DNA from: Trebonia sp963785645 | GTDB taxonomy: Bacteria > Actinomycetota > Actinomycetes > Streptosporangiales > Streptosporangiaceae | Direction of reading: 5' to 3' | Length of the DNA: 64,000 bases | Assembly: GCA_963785645.1 (NCBI GenBank) | Contig: CAWAWG010000006.1 | Coordinates: 62,001 to 126,000, forward strand | Shown here: positions 17,311-25,762 of the stretch, in pieces | Layout: each line of letters opens with the position of its first letter | How positions within the stretch are numbered: position 1 is the first letter of the stretch | Translations under genes and position numbers: made by a program | Notes under the pieces: model-generated | The model's database searches: none | The model's input: the letters and a program-made list of their open reading frames with translations, nothing else | What the model was told of the DNA's origin: nothing

Positions 17311-18416
17311 GCGGTAACTCCAGACACGGGTACTCCGGGCAGGGGAAGCGGCTGGAACAGCGGCTGGCCGGGCAGCCGGCGCGAGTCGTTGGGCACCGGC
17401 GTGGCGTAGGTGTAGTCGAAGAGCGTGGACACCTCCGGGTGCGGGCTGCTCGCGGCGAAGTCCGCGGCCGCGGTGACGATGCCCGCGACCTCTTCCTCGA
17501 TCGCGGCGATGGCGGCGGGGTCAAGCACCTCGTCCGCCGTCAGCTTCGCACCGAAGAGCCGGATCGGGTCCTCCTGCTTGAGCCGCTCGGCTTCTTCGGC
17601 CGAACGGTACTTGGCCGGGTCGACGACGGAATGGCCGCGCAGCCGCTCCGTGACGACTTCGAGCAGGTAAGGCTGGCCGCCGCGGGCCGACTCGACGGCC
17701 TTGGCGGCCGCGTCGCGGGTCGCGACGGGATCGAAGCCGTCGACGCGGGCCGAGTTCATCCGGTAGGCGGCGCCCCGCTTGTACAGCTCGGGCTCGGCCG
17801 ATGACCGGGCGACCGTCGTGCCCATGCCGAGCCCGTTGTTGATGATCACGAACACGATCGGGAGCTTCCACAGGGCGGCGAGGTTCAGCGACTCGTGGAA
17901 GGCGCCGATGGCGGTCGTGCCGTCGCCGAGGGTGCACATCACGACCTCGTCGCCGCCCCGGTAATCGATCGCGAGCGCGGCCCCGGTCGCGAGCGGCAAC
18001 TGGCCGCCGACGATGCCGTAGCCACCGAGCAGCCGGTGGGTGACGTCGAACATGTGCATCGACCCGCCCCAGCCCTTGGAGACGCCGTCGACGCGGCCGT
18101 ACAGCTCGGCCATCACCCGCTTCGGTTCGATGCCGCGCATGAGCGCGTAGCCGTGCTCGCGGTAGTTCGTAAAAAGGTAGTCTGTGGGCCGCAGGGCCGA
18201 CATGAGTCCGACCACGGCCGCTTCCTCGCCGAGGTTGAGGTGGCAGTAGCCGCCGACGAGCGCCTCGGTGTAGGCACGGGCGGCGCGTTCCTCGAACCGG
18301 CGGACCAGCAGCATGTCCCGGTAGAACTGGCGGAGCTGCGCGTGCGCTGTGGACTCAGCCTGCACGGTGGACTTAGCGGGCACGGTGGACCGCCGCTGAC
18401 GTGCCTGAGTTGCCAT
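17307..18416 (-). CDS. 2-oxoacid dehydrogenase E1 component, alpha subunit
   Basis: The 369-residue protein binds thiamine diphosphate through GDGTTAIGAFHESLNLAALW and NNGLGMG (GDG...NN motif). It has the family segments VRRFEERA, HLNLGEEAAVVG and KGWGGSMHMFD. The latter is common in pyruvate and acetoin dehydrogenase alpha subunits, so pyruvate is the most likely substrate and acetoin the alternative. I start it at ATG 18416 (MATQARQ), behind GGGGAGGCC; an upstream frame to 18464 would run into the operator. The gene is divergent from a TetR regulator and leads the E1alpha-E1beta-E2 operon. Confidence 0.92.
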   Translation of the reverse strand: MATQARQRRSTVPAKSTVQAESTAHAQLRQFYRDMLLVRRFEERAARAYTEALVGGYCHLNLGEEAAVVGLMSALRPTDYLFTNYREHGYALMRGIEPKRVMAELYGRVDGVSKGWGGSMHMFDVTHRLLGGYGIVGGQLPLATGAALAIDYRGGDEVVMCTLGDGTTAIGAFHESLNLAALWKLPIVFVIINNGLGMGTTVARSSAEPELYKRGAAYRMNSARVDGFDPVATRDAAAKAVESARGGQPYLLEVVTERLRGHSVVDPAKYRSAEEAERLKQEDPIRLFGAKLTADEVLDPAAIAAIEEEVAGIVTAAADFAASSPHPEVSTLFDYTYATPVPNDSRRLPGQPLFQPLPLPGVPVSGVTA

Positions 18417-18456
18417 TCCATGGCCTCCCCCGGCCTTGTGGGCCGCACCGGAAACT

Positions 18457-18478
18457 AATGACACTGTTTCGTGTCATT
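18457..18478. promoter_or_regulatory. Candidate TetR operator upstream of the dehydrogenase operon
   Basis: A perfect 8-bp inverted repeat, AATGACAC-N6-GTGTCATT, lies 41 bp before the E1alpha start and 87 bp before the divergent TetR start. Size and symmetry are those of TetR-family operators, so autoregulation and repression of the operon are likely. Confidence 0.8.
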
Positions 18479-18564
18479 CTATTGGCAACCGGTGCTGGCC
18501 AGGCAAGGTCCCACGCGAGAGAATCCGGGACAGCAAAAGATCGGTCGGAGCACGGAGGGGGGAC

Positions 18565-19209
18565 ATGGGCGGCCAACAGCACGTTCCGGCATCGCAGAAA
18601 CCGGCATCGCGGGAACCGGCTCGGCGCAAACGCGGGCGGCCGACGGCCGACGAGCGCCGCCGTCGGGAAACCGAGATCCTCACCGCCGCCCTCGGCGTCT
18701 TCCTCCGGTCCGGTTACGGTGCGAGCACGGTCGACGAACTCGCGGCCGCGGCCCAGGTGACCAAGCGCACTCTCTACGCGTACTACGGCGACAAGGCCGG
18801 GCTGTTCACCGCCATGGTCAGGGACCTCGCCGCCGCGGTCAGCCTGGACGCGACGAGAGACCGCGACACGCTGGAAACGCTCGCCGCGCGCATTGTCGGC
18901 CGCGTCCACTCCGACGAACTCGTCGGGCTGCACCAGCTTGTGATCGCCGAATCCACCCGGTTTCCCGAACTCGCCCTGATCCTGCACACCAACGGCGACG
19001 CCCGGCACATCTCCAGGCTCGCCGAGCACATCCGCACCGAGCGCGGTGCGGGGAGCGAACCGCTCGCCGAGCCGCTGTTTTCCCTGCTACTCGGCGAGAA
19101 ACACCGCCGGAGGCTGCTCGGCATCGACCCGGCGCCCACCCCCCGGCAGGCCGCCGCGCACGCGAACGCCGCGCTGTCGCTGCTCGGCCTCGGGCAGCGC
19201 ACCGGCTGA
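18565..19209 (+). CDS. TetR-family transcriptional regulator
   Basis: The 214-residue protein has an Arg/Lys-rich N-terminus and then a TetR helix-turn-helix (ETEILTAALGVFLRSGYGASTVDELAAAAQVTKRTLYAYYGDK, described as about residues 36-78). A C-terminal ligand domain follows with the TetR_C-like stretch LVIAESTRFPEL. The start at 18565 follows a GGAGGGGGG site. It is divergent from E1alpha, and a near-ideal palindromic operator lies between them, so it probably represses the 2-oxoacid dehydrogenase operon in response to an unknown metabolite. Confidence 0.92.
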   Translation: MGGQQHVPASQKPASREPARRKRGRPTADERRRRETEILTAALGVFLRSGYGASTVDELAAAAQVTKRTLYAYYGDKAGLFTAMVRDLAAAVSLDATRDRDTLETLAARIVGRVHSDELVGLHQLVIAESTRFPELALILHTNGDARHISRLAEHIRTERGAGSEPLAEPLFSLLLGEKHRRRLLGIDPAPTPRQAAAHANAALSLLGLGQRTG

Positions 19210-19253
19210 CGGCCGGCCACGGTCGTCGAGATCGCGGTGCCTCGGTGAGTAAG

Positions 19254-19301
19254 CACCTCTCGTTCGGTATAGAGATTTTTTGTTTTCCCGAACGGAGGGT
19301 G
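19254..19301. repeat. Imperfect inverted repeat related to the 42.95-kb element
   Basis: CACCTCTCGTTCGG (19254-19267) and CCGAACGGAGGGTG (19288-19301) pair with two mismatches around a T-rich loop. The left arm is identical to part of the 21-bp arm at 42952. It lies after the TetR stop and may terminate that transcript. Confidence 0.6.
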
Positions 19302-19358
19302 GTGACTGCGGGCAGGGGCACCAGTCGTTCCCCGATTGCGGGCGGCTACAGTCGGGTC

Positions 19359-19628
19359 ATGACCTCGCCTGAACATCTCGACAACCACCACCGGACGACG
19401 CTGCGGCAGATCTTCGAGCACCCGACAAGCCACAATGTCGAATGGCATGCGGTCATGTCCCTGCTGGAGGCCGTGGGTTCGGTGACTGTGCGGCCCGACG
19501 GGAAGGTCGCCGTCAAGGTCGGGCCTGACCTCGAATTCCTCGAGCCGCCCGCCGGCAAGGACGTTGACGTTCAGATGGTCGTTGACCTGCGGCGCATGCT
19601 CAGCGACGCGGGCTACCGGCCGTCTTAA
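19359..19628 (+). CDS. Small conserved protein, possible HicA-like/dsRBD fold
   Basis: This 89-residue protein starts at ATG 19359 (MTSPEH). Its frame is open further upstream but there it overlaps tetR. The core SHNVEWHAVMSLLEAVGSV followed by DGKVAVKVG resembles short HicA-like toxin/dsRNA-binding folds often annotated as hypothetical in actinobacteria. The histidine in SHNVEWHA could be functional. No HicB partner is adjacent, so I do not call it a toxin. It ends 4 bases before the convergent IclR stop codon. The function is unknown; the gene itself looks real from its codon pattern and family-like motif. Confidence 0.7.
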   Translation: MTSPEHLDNHHRTTLRQIFEHPTSHNVEWHAVMSLLEAVGSVTVRPDGKVAVKVGPDLEFLEPPAGKDVDVQMVVDLRRMLSDAGYRPS

Positions 19629-19632
19629 CCGG

Positions 19633-20388
19633 TCAGGGGGTCCGCAGGCTTCGCGCGATGCCCTGGGCGGCCACCTGGAGGGCGGCGACCAGTCGGCCGC
19701 GCGACCGGCGCAGGTCATCCACGACGAAGCCGAGGGCGCCGGCCACCCCGTCGTCGGTGACTATCGGCACGCCGACCGAGCGGGCGCCTAGCGTCATCTC
19801 CTCATCGGTGGTGGCGTATCCGTCGGTCCGGACGCGGTCCAGCTGGCGGTCCAGCAGGGACGGCGACGTGATCGTGCGCGGGAGGAAGCGCTGCAGCGGC
19901 GCCGCGAGTACCCGCTGGCGGACATCGTCCGGGGCGTAGGCCAGCAGCACCTTGCCGACCCCGGTCGCGTGCATCGGCAGCCGCGAGCCGACCGTGCTGA
20001 CGATCGGCACCGAGCGCGTTCCGGACAGCGTCTCCAGGTAGAGCACGCGGTCGTCCTCCCTGACGGCCAGGTGTACCGTCTCCAGCGTCGTGCCGTACAG
20101 GTCGTGCAGGAACGGCACCGCGACCTGGCGGAGCTCGCGCGCGACCGGCGCGAGGAGGCCGATATCCCACAGTCGCTTGCCGACGACGTACGTGCCCGCC
20201 CCGGTGCGGTGCAGCGCGCCCCACCCGGTGAGCTCGCCGACAATCCGGTGCGCCGTGGGGATCGCCACGCCGGAACGGCGCGCCAGGTCGCTGAGCGTGA
20301 GTTCGCGATGGTCGGCGTCGAAGGCCCCGAGCAGGGCCATGACCCGCGACGTAACGGTCGTACCAGGGACGGATGTATTACCGGCCAT
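19633..20388 (-). CDS. IclR-family regulator of protocatechuate genes
   Basis: This 251-residue regulator has an N-terminal winged helix (LTLSDLARRSGVAIPTAHRIV, about residues 35-55) and an IclR effector domain (SRLPMHATGVGKVLLAY; RTDGYATTDEEMTLGARSVGVPI). The ATG at 20388 has a GGAAAG site; a longer frame to 20574 would overlap pcaH. It is transcribed divergently from pcaHG with only 66 bp between, the usual arrangement for PcaR/PobR-type regulators. By context it should sense protocatechuate or a downstream adipate intermediate. Confidence 0.92.
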   Translation of the reverse strand: MAGNTSVPGTTVTSRVMALLGAFDADHRELTLSDLARRSGVAIPTAHRIVGELTGWGALHRTGAGTYVVGKRLWDIGLLAPVARELRQVAVPFLHDLYGTTLETVHLAVREDDRVLYLETLSGTRSVPIVSTVGSRLPMHATGVGKVLLAYAPDDVRQRVLAAPLQRFLPRTITSPSLLDRQLDRVRTDGYATTDEEMTLGARSVGVPIVTDDGVAGALGFVVDDLRRSRGRLVAALQVAAQGIARSLRTP

Positions 20389-20454
20389 GAATTCTTTCCG
20401 CTGAGTGAAAATCCATGCTGGTAAGCCTAAGGTGCTCTGGCGAAGACTGTCTCC

Positions 20455-21237
20455 ATGACGACGACAACGACTGCGCCGTCCTCTGACGCGGCGCAGGACA
20501 GCCAGGAGCAGATCACGGCCGAGATCGGTCAGATCACGGCCGCCGCCCTCGGCGGACCCGCGACGCAGCCGCATATCGACTACCCGCCCTACCGGTCCAG
20601 CATCCTACGCCACCCCGTTAAGGACCTCCAGCCCGCCGATCCGGAACTGATCGAGCTGTGGGCTCCCTGCTTTGGCCACTCCGACGTCGACTCGCTTGAG
20701 GCGGACCTCACCATCCAGCACTCGGGAGAGCCGCTGGGCGAGCGCATCACGGTCTCCGGCCGTGTCCTCGACGGCGACGGCAGGCCCGTCGCCGGGCAAC
20801 TGGTGGAGATCTGGCAGGCGAACGCGTCGGGCCGCTACGTCCACCGGCGGGACCAGCACCCGGCTCCGCTTGACCCGAACTTCACCGGCACCGGCCGGTG
20901 CCTCACCGGTCCCGACGGGTCTTATCGCTTCACGACGATCAAGCCGGGCCCCTACCCCTGGAAGAACCACCGCAACGCGTGGCGGCCGGCGCACATCCAC
21001 TTCTCGCTGTTCGGCACCGACTTCACCCAGCGGCTCGTAACCCAGATGTACTTCCCGGGCGACCCGCTGTTCGCACTGGATCCCATCTACCAGTCGATCA
21101 CCGACGCCAGGGCGCGCGACGCCCTCCTCGCCAGCTACGATCACGCCCACTCCGAACCGGAGTTCAGCCTCGGGTACCGCTGGGACATCATCCTGACTGG
21201 CAGCAACCGCACCTGGATCGAGCCGGAGGCCACCTGA
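20455..21237 (+). CDS. pcaH: Protocatechuate 3,4-dioxygenase, beta subunit
   Basis: The 260-residue protein is an intradiol dioxygenase beta chain with its N-terminal DUF-type extension (YPPYRSSILRHPVKDL). The iron-binding region shows the tyrosine of GRYVHRRDQ and the NAWRPAHIHFSLFG segment containing His ligands. It cleaves protocatechuate between the hydroxyls to 3-carboxy-cis,cis-muconate together with PcaG. Its stop overlaps the PcaG start (TGATG). No other pca genes are in the window, so the rest of the beta-ketoadipate pathway lies elsewhere. Confidence 0.94.
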   Translation: MTTTTTAPSSDAAQDSQEQITAEIGQITAAALGGPATQPHIDYPPYRSSILRHPVKDLQPADPELIELWAPCFGHSDVDSLEADLTIQHSGEPLGERITVSGRVLDGDGRPVAGQLVEIWQANASGRYVHRRDQHPAPLDPNFTGTGRCLTGPDGSYRFTTIKPGPYPWKNHRNAWRPAHIHFSLFGTDFTQRLVTQMYFPGDPLFALDPIYQSITDARARDALLASYDHAHSEPEFSLGYRWDIILTGSNRTWIEPEAT

Positions 21238-21827
21238 TGGCAGATCTTCCGCAGACCGTCGGCCTGCTCCCCACCCCGGGCCAGACGGTCGGCCCGTTCT
21301 TCGGCTACGCGCTGCCCTACGCGGGCGGCGGCGACCTCGTACCTTCCGCCCACCCGGACGCGATCCGCCTGCACGGTTACGTGTTCGACGGCTTGGGCCA
21401 GCCGGTGCCCGACGCACTGATCGAGATCTGGCAGACCGATCCGGACGGCGCCGTCGTGCACCGGGAGGGCTCGCTGCACCGCGACGGCTGGACCTTCACC
21501 GGCTGGGGGCGGGCGGCAACCGACAACAGCGGGCACTACACGTTCTCCACCTTGCCGCCGGGACCGACCGAGCCGGGCAAGCCCGCGTTCTTCTCCGTGG
21601 TCGTGTTCGCCCGCGGCCTGCTTGACCGGCTGCACACCCGGGCCTACCTGCCCGGTGACGCACTGGCCGACGACCCGCTGCTGCGCGGCCTCGACGCGGC
21701 CCGGCGCGAGACGCTGATCGTGACCCCCGACAAGGGAACGGAACGAAGCCTGCGCTTCGACATCCGCCTGCAAGGTGCGAACGAGACGGTGTTCCTGCGC
21801 TTCCCGCGACACTACCCGCAGGCCTGA
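21237..21827 (+). CDS. pcaG: Protocatechuate 3,4-dioxygenase, alpha subunit
   Basis: The 196-residue alpha chain starts at ATG 21237, sharing a base with the pcaH stop. It opens with LLPTPGQTVGPFFGYALPY, the typical PcaG start, and shows IEIWQTDPDGAV and KPAFFSVVVFARGLLDRLHTR. As usual for alpha subunits, the iron ligands are not conserved; the subunit shapes the active site formed with PcaH. Length is normal. A PIG-L gene follows after about 90 bp, probably outside the operon. Confidence 0.94.
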   Translation: MADLPQTVGLLPTPGQTVGPFFGYALPYAGGGDLVPSAHPDAIRLHGYVFDGLGQPVPDALIEIWQTDPDGAVVHREGSLHRDGWTFTGWGRAATDNSGHYTFSTLPPGPTEPGKPAFFSVVVFARGLLDRLHTRAYLPGDALADDPLLRGLDAARRETLIVTPDKGTERSLRFDIRLQGANETVFLRFPRHYPQA

Positions 21828-21920
21828 TACCCAAGCCCGTGCGTCGCGCAGCAGGACGCCGACAGGGGCGCTTGGCCGCGTAGGGATGCTCCATTTCGTG
21901 CAGAGAGTAATCTCACGGTG

Positions 21921-22745
21921 ATGGCGACGATCGTGGCGTTTCACGCTCACCCGGACGATGAGGTGCTGCTGACCGGCGGCACGATCGCCCGGCTGGCGGC
22001 CGATGGCCACCGGGTGGTGATCGTCGTGGCCTGCGACGGTGCCATATGGAACGGCCCGGACCAGGGACAGCGGCTGGACGAGCTGCGGGCGAGCGCCGCG
22101 ATCCTCGGCGCGGCCAGAACCGTGCACCTCGGCTATGCGGACAGCGGGTACGGGCCGGTGTTGTACGAGGACCCGCCGGGCCGGACCAGGTTCGCGCGGG
22201 CGGACATTGACGAAGCGGCGGGCAAACTCGCCGCCCTGCTGACCGAAGAGCGGGCCGACCTGCTGCTGAGCTACGACCACCAGGGCGGCTACCGTCACCG
22301 CGACCATGTGCGGGTGCACCAGGTCGGCGCGCGGGCGGGCGTCCTGACCGGAGTGCGGGTCGTGGAGGCGACAGTCCCGCGCGAACTCTTCCGTGGCGCC
22401 GCCCTGCCGCTGCTGATCCTCCGGCTGCGGACCCGTCACCGCCTAGGTGACGCGCTCACGTACGGCATGCCGAACTCGATGATCACGCACCGGGTGGACG
22501 TGCGCCGGTACGCGGCGCAAAAGCGGGCGGCGCTGGCAGCGCACCGCACGCAGACTTCCGGCAACGGGCGAAGCGCGCGGCTGTTCCGCACGCTGACGAG
22601 GCTGCCGCTACCGGTATTCCGCGTCGTCTGCGGGCGGGAATGGTTCATCGAACCGGGCGGACGGACCGGCACGCTAGTCACCCGCCGCGAAGCATCCACG
22701 CCCGATCGCCCTGGCTACGGAACGTCAGGGATGATGGACGTTTAG
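21921..22745 (+). CDS. PIG-L/LmbE-family zinc deacetylase
   Basis: This 274-residue protein begins with the metal-binding motif FHAHPDDEVL (His, Asp, Asp) and has the third ligand region YRHRDHVRVHQ. The family removes acetyl groups from N-acetylglucosamine-like substrates; actinobacterial members include MshB and Mca of mycothiol metabolism and natural-product tailoring enzymes. Nothing nearby identifies the substrate. A GTG three bases earlier (21918) is an alternative start. It lies between pcaHG and a broken PucR gene, apparently alone. Confidence 0.9.
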   Translation: MATIVAFHAHPDDEVLLTGGTIARLAADGHRVVIVVACDGAIWNGPDQGQRLDELRASAAILGAARTVHLGYADSGYGPVLYEDPPGRTRFARADIDEAAGKLAALLTEERADLLLSYDHQGGYRHRDHVRVHQVGARAGVLTGVRVVEATVPRELFRGAALPLLILRLRTRHRLGDALTYGMPNSMITHRVDVRRYAAQKRAALAAHRTQTSGNGRSARLFRTLTRLPLPVFRVVCGREWFIEPGGRTGTLVTRREASTPDRPGYGTSGMMDV

Positions 22746-22797
22746 GCACATAAGGGGGTGCCCAAATGTTCACTGTCGGCGGTGGTCCGGACTGGCG

Positions 22798-24089
22798 TTA
22801 ATGGGGGCGGTGGCGGGGGTCGTGGTCGGCGGCCGGGTCGGTCGGGTGGAGGACCGATGCGCCCAGCCAGCGGGTGGCGCGCAGCGCGAGTTCCACGTCG
22901 TGGCGGTTTTCCCCGACCGGGCGGCCGAGGCTCTCCTCGGCCTTGCGGAGGCGGTACTGGACCGTGTTCTTGTGCAGCGTCAGCCGTTCGGCCGTCGTCT
23001 TGTAGCTGCCCCCGGTCCGCAGGAAGGTCAGCAGGGTGTCACGCAGGCGAGCGTGGTGCTCGTCGTCGGCGGCCAGGCCCGCCAGCGTGCTGTGCACCCA
23101 GGCGCGCAGCAGGTCGGGGGATCCCAGCATCATGGCTATGGGTGCTACCTCGGTGAAGGCTACCGCCCGGGCCGGGGGGATCCCGCGGAGAGCGCGACGG
23201 CTTGGGCGGCGATGGCCTGCTGGTGGGTGAGGCGGAACCCGGCGGTGCCCTTGGCCACGTCGCCGAAGGCGAAATGGATGTCCGGCTCCACCCCGGCCGT
23301 GCTCGCCTCCGCGGCGTCGAACGTGTCCCGGATGCCCAGCGGCAGCCAGGCCCAGGCGCAGGCCTCGTCGCGGGGAAGGAAGACAGGATCGCCCGAGCAG
23401 GCCGCCTTCACCGCGACCCGGCTGATCGCGTGCTCAAGCCGGGTGATCTGGTCCACGGCGGCCGTGACATCGTCCGTCCAGCACACCACGCCCACGTGGT
23501 ACTGGCGCAGATGGTAGCCAAGCGTGCCCTCGGTACCGCTCACGTTGATCCGCTGGCCCGAGAGCAGGTCACGGATGCGGGCGGCCCGCGCGGCGCTGCG
23601 GTTCCGCAGCCAGTTCTCGCGTTCGCGGGCGTAGGCGGCGACGATCTCCTCGGAGGTCTGGTCGACGTATCCGGCCACGACCTGGGACATGGCAAGCGTG
23701 GCGGCGGTTATCATCTGCGCGTCGTCTGTTTGCGTGGCCAGTTCCCTGAACAGCCAGTCGGCGAAGCGGGTATGCCCGAGCCGGTAGGAACGCAGCAACG
23801 CGGTCAGCGGGGTGCCGTGCTGTGCCCGTCGGCGGGCGTATTCCAGAGCCGCGGGCGGGGCCTGCACGGTGCTGAGTTCGATCTGGTGCTGCAGGATCTG
23901 GAGGCAGGTGCCGACGTTGCTGATGACGCTCGACGCGAGCAGGTCGAGCACGACGTTGTCTTCGCGCAGTTCCGGAATCTCCCGAACAATCACCTCATAG
24001 ACGTCGTCGGACACCGCGTCGAGCCGACGGCTCACCGCCGCCGCGACGACGGCCGCCAATTCGGAGACCGCGGGAACGTCAAAGTCCAC
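22798..24089 (-). pseudogene. PucR-family regulator broken by a single-base frameshift
   Basis: Two frames together make one PucR regulator. The upstream frame gives the helical sensor (LYLRSYRLGHTRFADW-type region) and GGDEF-like middle, then stops just after SAGSPRPGR at 23160. The downstream frame supplies the rest, from VAFTEVAPIAMMLGSP to the C-terminal HTH (RLTLHKNTVQYRLRKAEE). The switch falls at a run of six C (+ strand G6 at 23174-23179); one more C restores the frame. It may be a real lesion, slippage-based control or a homopolymer miscall. The start is uncertain: GTG 24089 is my choice, while the frame stays open to 24230, against the divergent marR. Confidence 0.78.
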
Positions 24090-24206
24090 CTGCGGATTCT
24101 TACACAATTTTGCATCCAAGCCGAACGCAACCGCCCCATGCCGGGCGCCAGCCACCCACCTCGGCGCGGGCAGATACCGGGCCGAAGCAGAATGTGACTT
24201 GAATAA

Positions 24207-24227
24207 TCCAGCGGTTGCTATGCTGGA
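24207..24227. promoter_or_regulatory. Candidate MarR operator
   Basis: TCCAGC-N9-GCTGGA is centred 14 bp before the MarR ATG at 24231. A site this close to a probably leaderless start fits autorepression. The divergent PucR gene is also within reach. Confidence 0.55.
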
Positions 24228-24230
24228 CAA

Positions 24231-24728
24231 ATGACTGAAGCAGCCCGCCGGGACGCCGGGGACCAGACGGTGAACTGGCTGACCCCCACGGAGCTTGAGT
24301 CCTGGCTGGCCGTGGTGCGGATGATGATCTGGCTCCCCTGGTCGATCGACCAGCAGCTGCGGCGCGACGCGGGTCTGGGGATGGTGGAGTACCAGGTGCT
24401 GGCCATGCTTTCTACCAGCCCGGAGCGGACCCTGCGGATGAGCTCGCTGGCCGAGCGCACCAACACGTCGCTATCCCGGCTGTCGCACCTGGTCAAGCGC
24501 TTCGAGGACCGCGGTTTCGTGCGCCGCGAGCCCGATCCGGTGGACGGCCGGTTCACCAACGCCATCCTGACCGACATGGGCTTCGAGACACTCACGGAAG
24601 CGGCGCCCGGGCATGTGGCGCACGTGCGATCGCTCGTCATCGACGTGCTGTCGGCGGAGCAACTGCGACGGATGGGCATGGCGGCCGAGCGCATATTGTC
24701 GCGCATCGACACCAGCGAGATCAACTAG
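24231..24728 (+). CDS. MarR-family transcriptional regulator
   Basis: The 165-residue protein has the MarR winged helix: MSSLAERTNTSLSRLSHLVKRFEDRGFVRREPDPVDGRF, described as about residues 70-108, ending in the DPxDGR wing. Helices before and after form the dimer interface. MarR proteins usually repress a neighbouring efflux or detoxification gene and respond to phenolic ligands. The gene is convergent with a pirin gene, and a palindrome overlapping its start suggests autoregulation. The likely target is either itself or the pirin promoter, which carries its own palindrome. Confidence 0.92.
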   Translation: MTEAARRDAGDQTVNWLTPTELESWLAVVRMMIWLPWSIDQQLRRDAGLGMVEYQVLAMLSTSPERTLRMSSLAERTNTSLSRLSHLVKRFEDRGFVRREPDPVDGRFTNAILTDMGFETLTEAAPGHVAHVRSLVIDVLSAEQLRRMGMAAERILSRIDTSEIN

Positions 24729-24761
24729 GACGAGATCAGCTAGGGTTCTCTGCCGCTAGAT

Positions 24762-25550
24762 TCAGGCGGCCGGGCTGAGCGAGGCGTGCATCTCCCAGAT
24801 CAGGACCTCGCTGGACTGGGTCGCGACGAGGCGGCGCTCTCCGGCGGCGGTGAGACGGGCGGCGTCCCCGGCGTCGAGCAGGCCATCCGCTTCGAGGCGG
24901 GCGGCTTCCAGGTCGGCCTGGCCACGGGCGACGTAAACGTGGACGAACGGCGCGTCCGGGACGGTGACGCTCTCGCCGGGCTCAAGCCGTGCGACGTGCA
25001 GGGCGGCGTACCGGTTCCGGATCCGGATCGCCGCCTGGTCGCGGTGCCGGGCCATCCCCGACGCCACCACCGCCAGCTTGCCGCGCAGATCGGACGGGTC
25101 CAGTTCCAGTTGTTCGTACCCGGGCGCAACCTCCGGCTCGTCCGGCACGACCCACATCTGGACCAGGTCGACCGGCCGGACGGCTCCCGGACTGACGGCC
25201 GAGCGGTCGTTCTTCTCCGAGTGCCTGATGCCGGTTCCGGCGGTCATGCGCTGCGCGAGATTCGGGTAGACCACGCCGTTGTGGCCCTCCGAGTCCTGGT
25301 GAACCAGGGAACCGTCCAGCACCCACGTCACGATTTCCATGTTGCGGTGCGGATGGGTGTCGAACCCGCATAGCGGCGCGATGGTGTCGTGGTTGCTGAC
25401 GACGAGCACGCCGTGGTGAGTATCGCCGCCGAAGGGGTCGATACCCGTGTCGAACGAGTGGCGTCCGTGCAGCCAGTCGATCTGGGTCTGATGGCGGTCC
25501 GAGCCGCGGCGGATGCTCACGCCCGGGCGCAGCAGAGAACTGGTGCTCAT
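24762..25550 (-). CDS. Pirin-family cupin protein
   Basis: This 262-residue bicupin opens with the pirin N-terminus and carries the metal-binding set FDTHPHRNMEIVTW, followed by the histidine of GTGIRHSEKN. The start at 25550 (MSTSSLL) follows TGAGGTC. Bacterial pirins have quercetinase activity or act as redox-linked regulators, for example on pyruvate dehydrogenase. The window contains a 2-oxoacid dehydrogenase operon, but a link is speculative. A perfect palindrome lies just upstream of the gene. Confidence 0.92.
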   Translation of the reverse strand: MSTSSLLRPGVSIRRGSDRHQTQIDWLHGRHSFDTGIDPFGGDTHHGVLVVSNHDTIAPLCGFDTHPHRNMEIVTWVLDGSLVHQDSEGHNGVVYPNLAQRMTAGTGIRHSEKNDRSAVSPGAVRPVDLVQMWVVPDEPEVAPGYEQLELDPSDLRGKLAVVASGMARHRDQAAIRIRNRYAALHVARLEPGESVTVPDAPFVHVYVARGQADLEAARLEADGLLDAGDAARLTAAGERRLVATQSSEVLIWEMHASLSPAA

Positions 25551-25566
25551 GATGACCTCACCGTCG

Positions 25567-25591
25567 TCAAGTACTTGATGCGTCAAGTACT
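25567..25591. promoter_or_regulatory. Palindrome plus half-repeat upstream of pirin
   Basis: TCAAGTACTTGA (25567-25578) is a perfect 12-bp palindrome; TCAAGTACT recurs at 25583-25591. The pair lies 17 bp before the pirin ATG and resembles a MarR-type operator, so the MarR at 24231 or another family member may act here. Confidence 0.7.
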
Positions 25592-25762
25592 ACGATGAGG
25601 CGCGATCGCGAACTTGTCAACTCGCGCCTGTTTCCGCTCCCGTGGACCACGTTAAGTGAGTTACAGAGGGGAAACCTGTGCCGGCGGAACCACTCTCGGC
25701 CACGGGTTTGTGGCGAGAGACCAATGGAAGAAATCCCTCCGCGGATTTACGCTCAGCTGATA

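Noticed and set aside
23160..23179. Programmed frameshift at the six-C run in the PucR gene
   Set aside because: No stimulatory structure or conserved slippery heptamer was apparent, and similar breaks occur in five other genes, so an indel is more likely.
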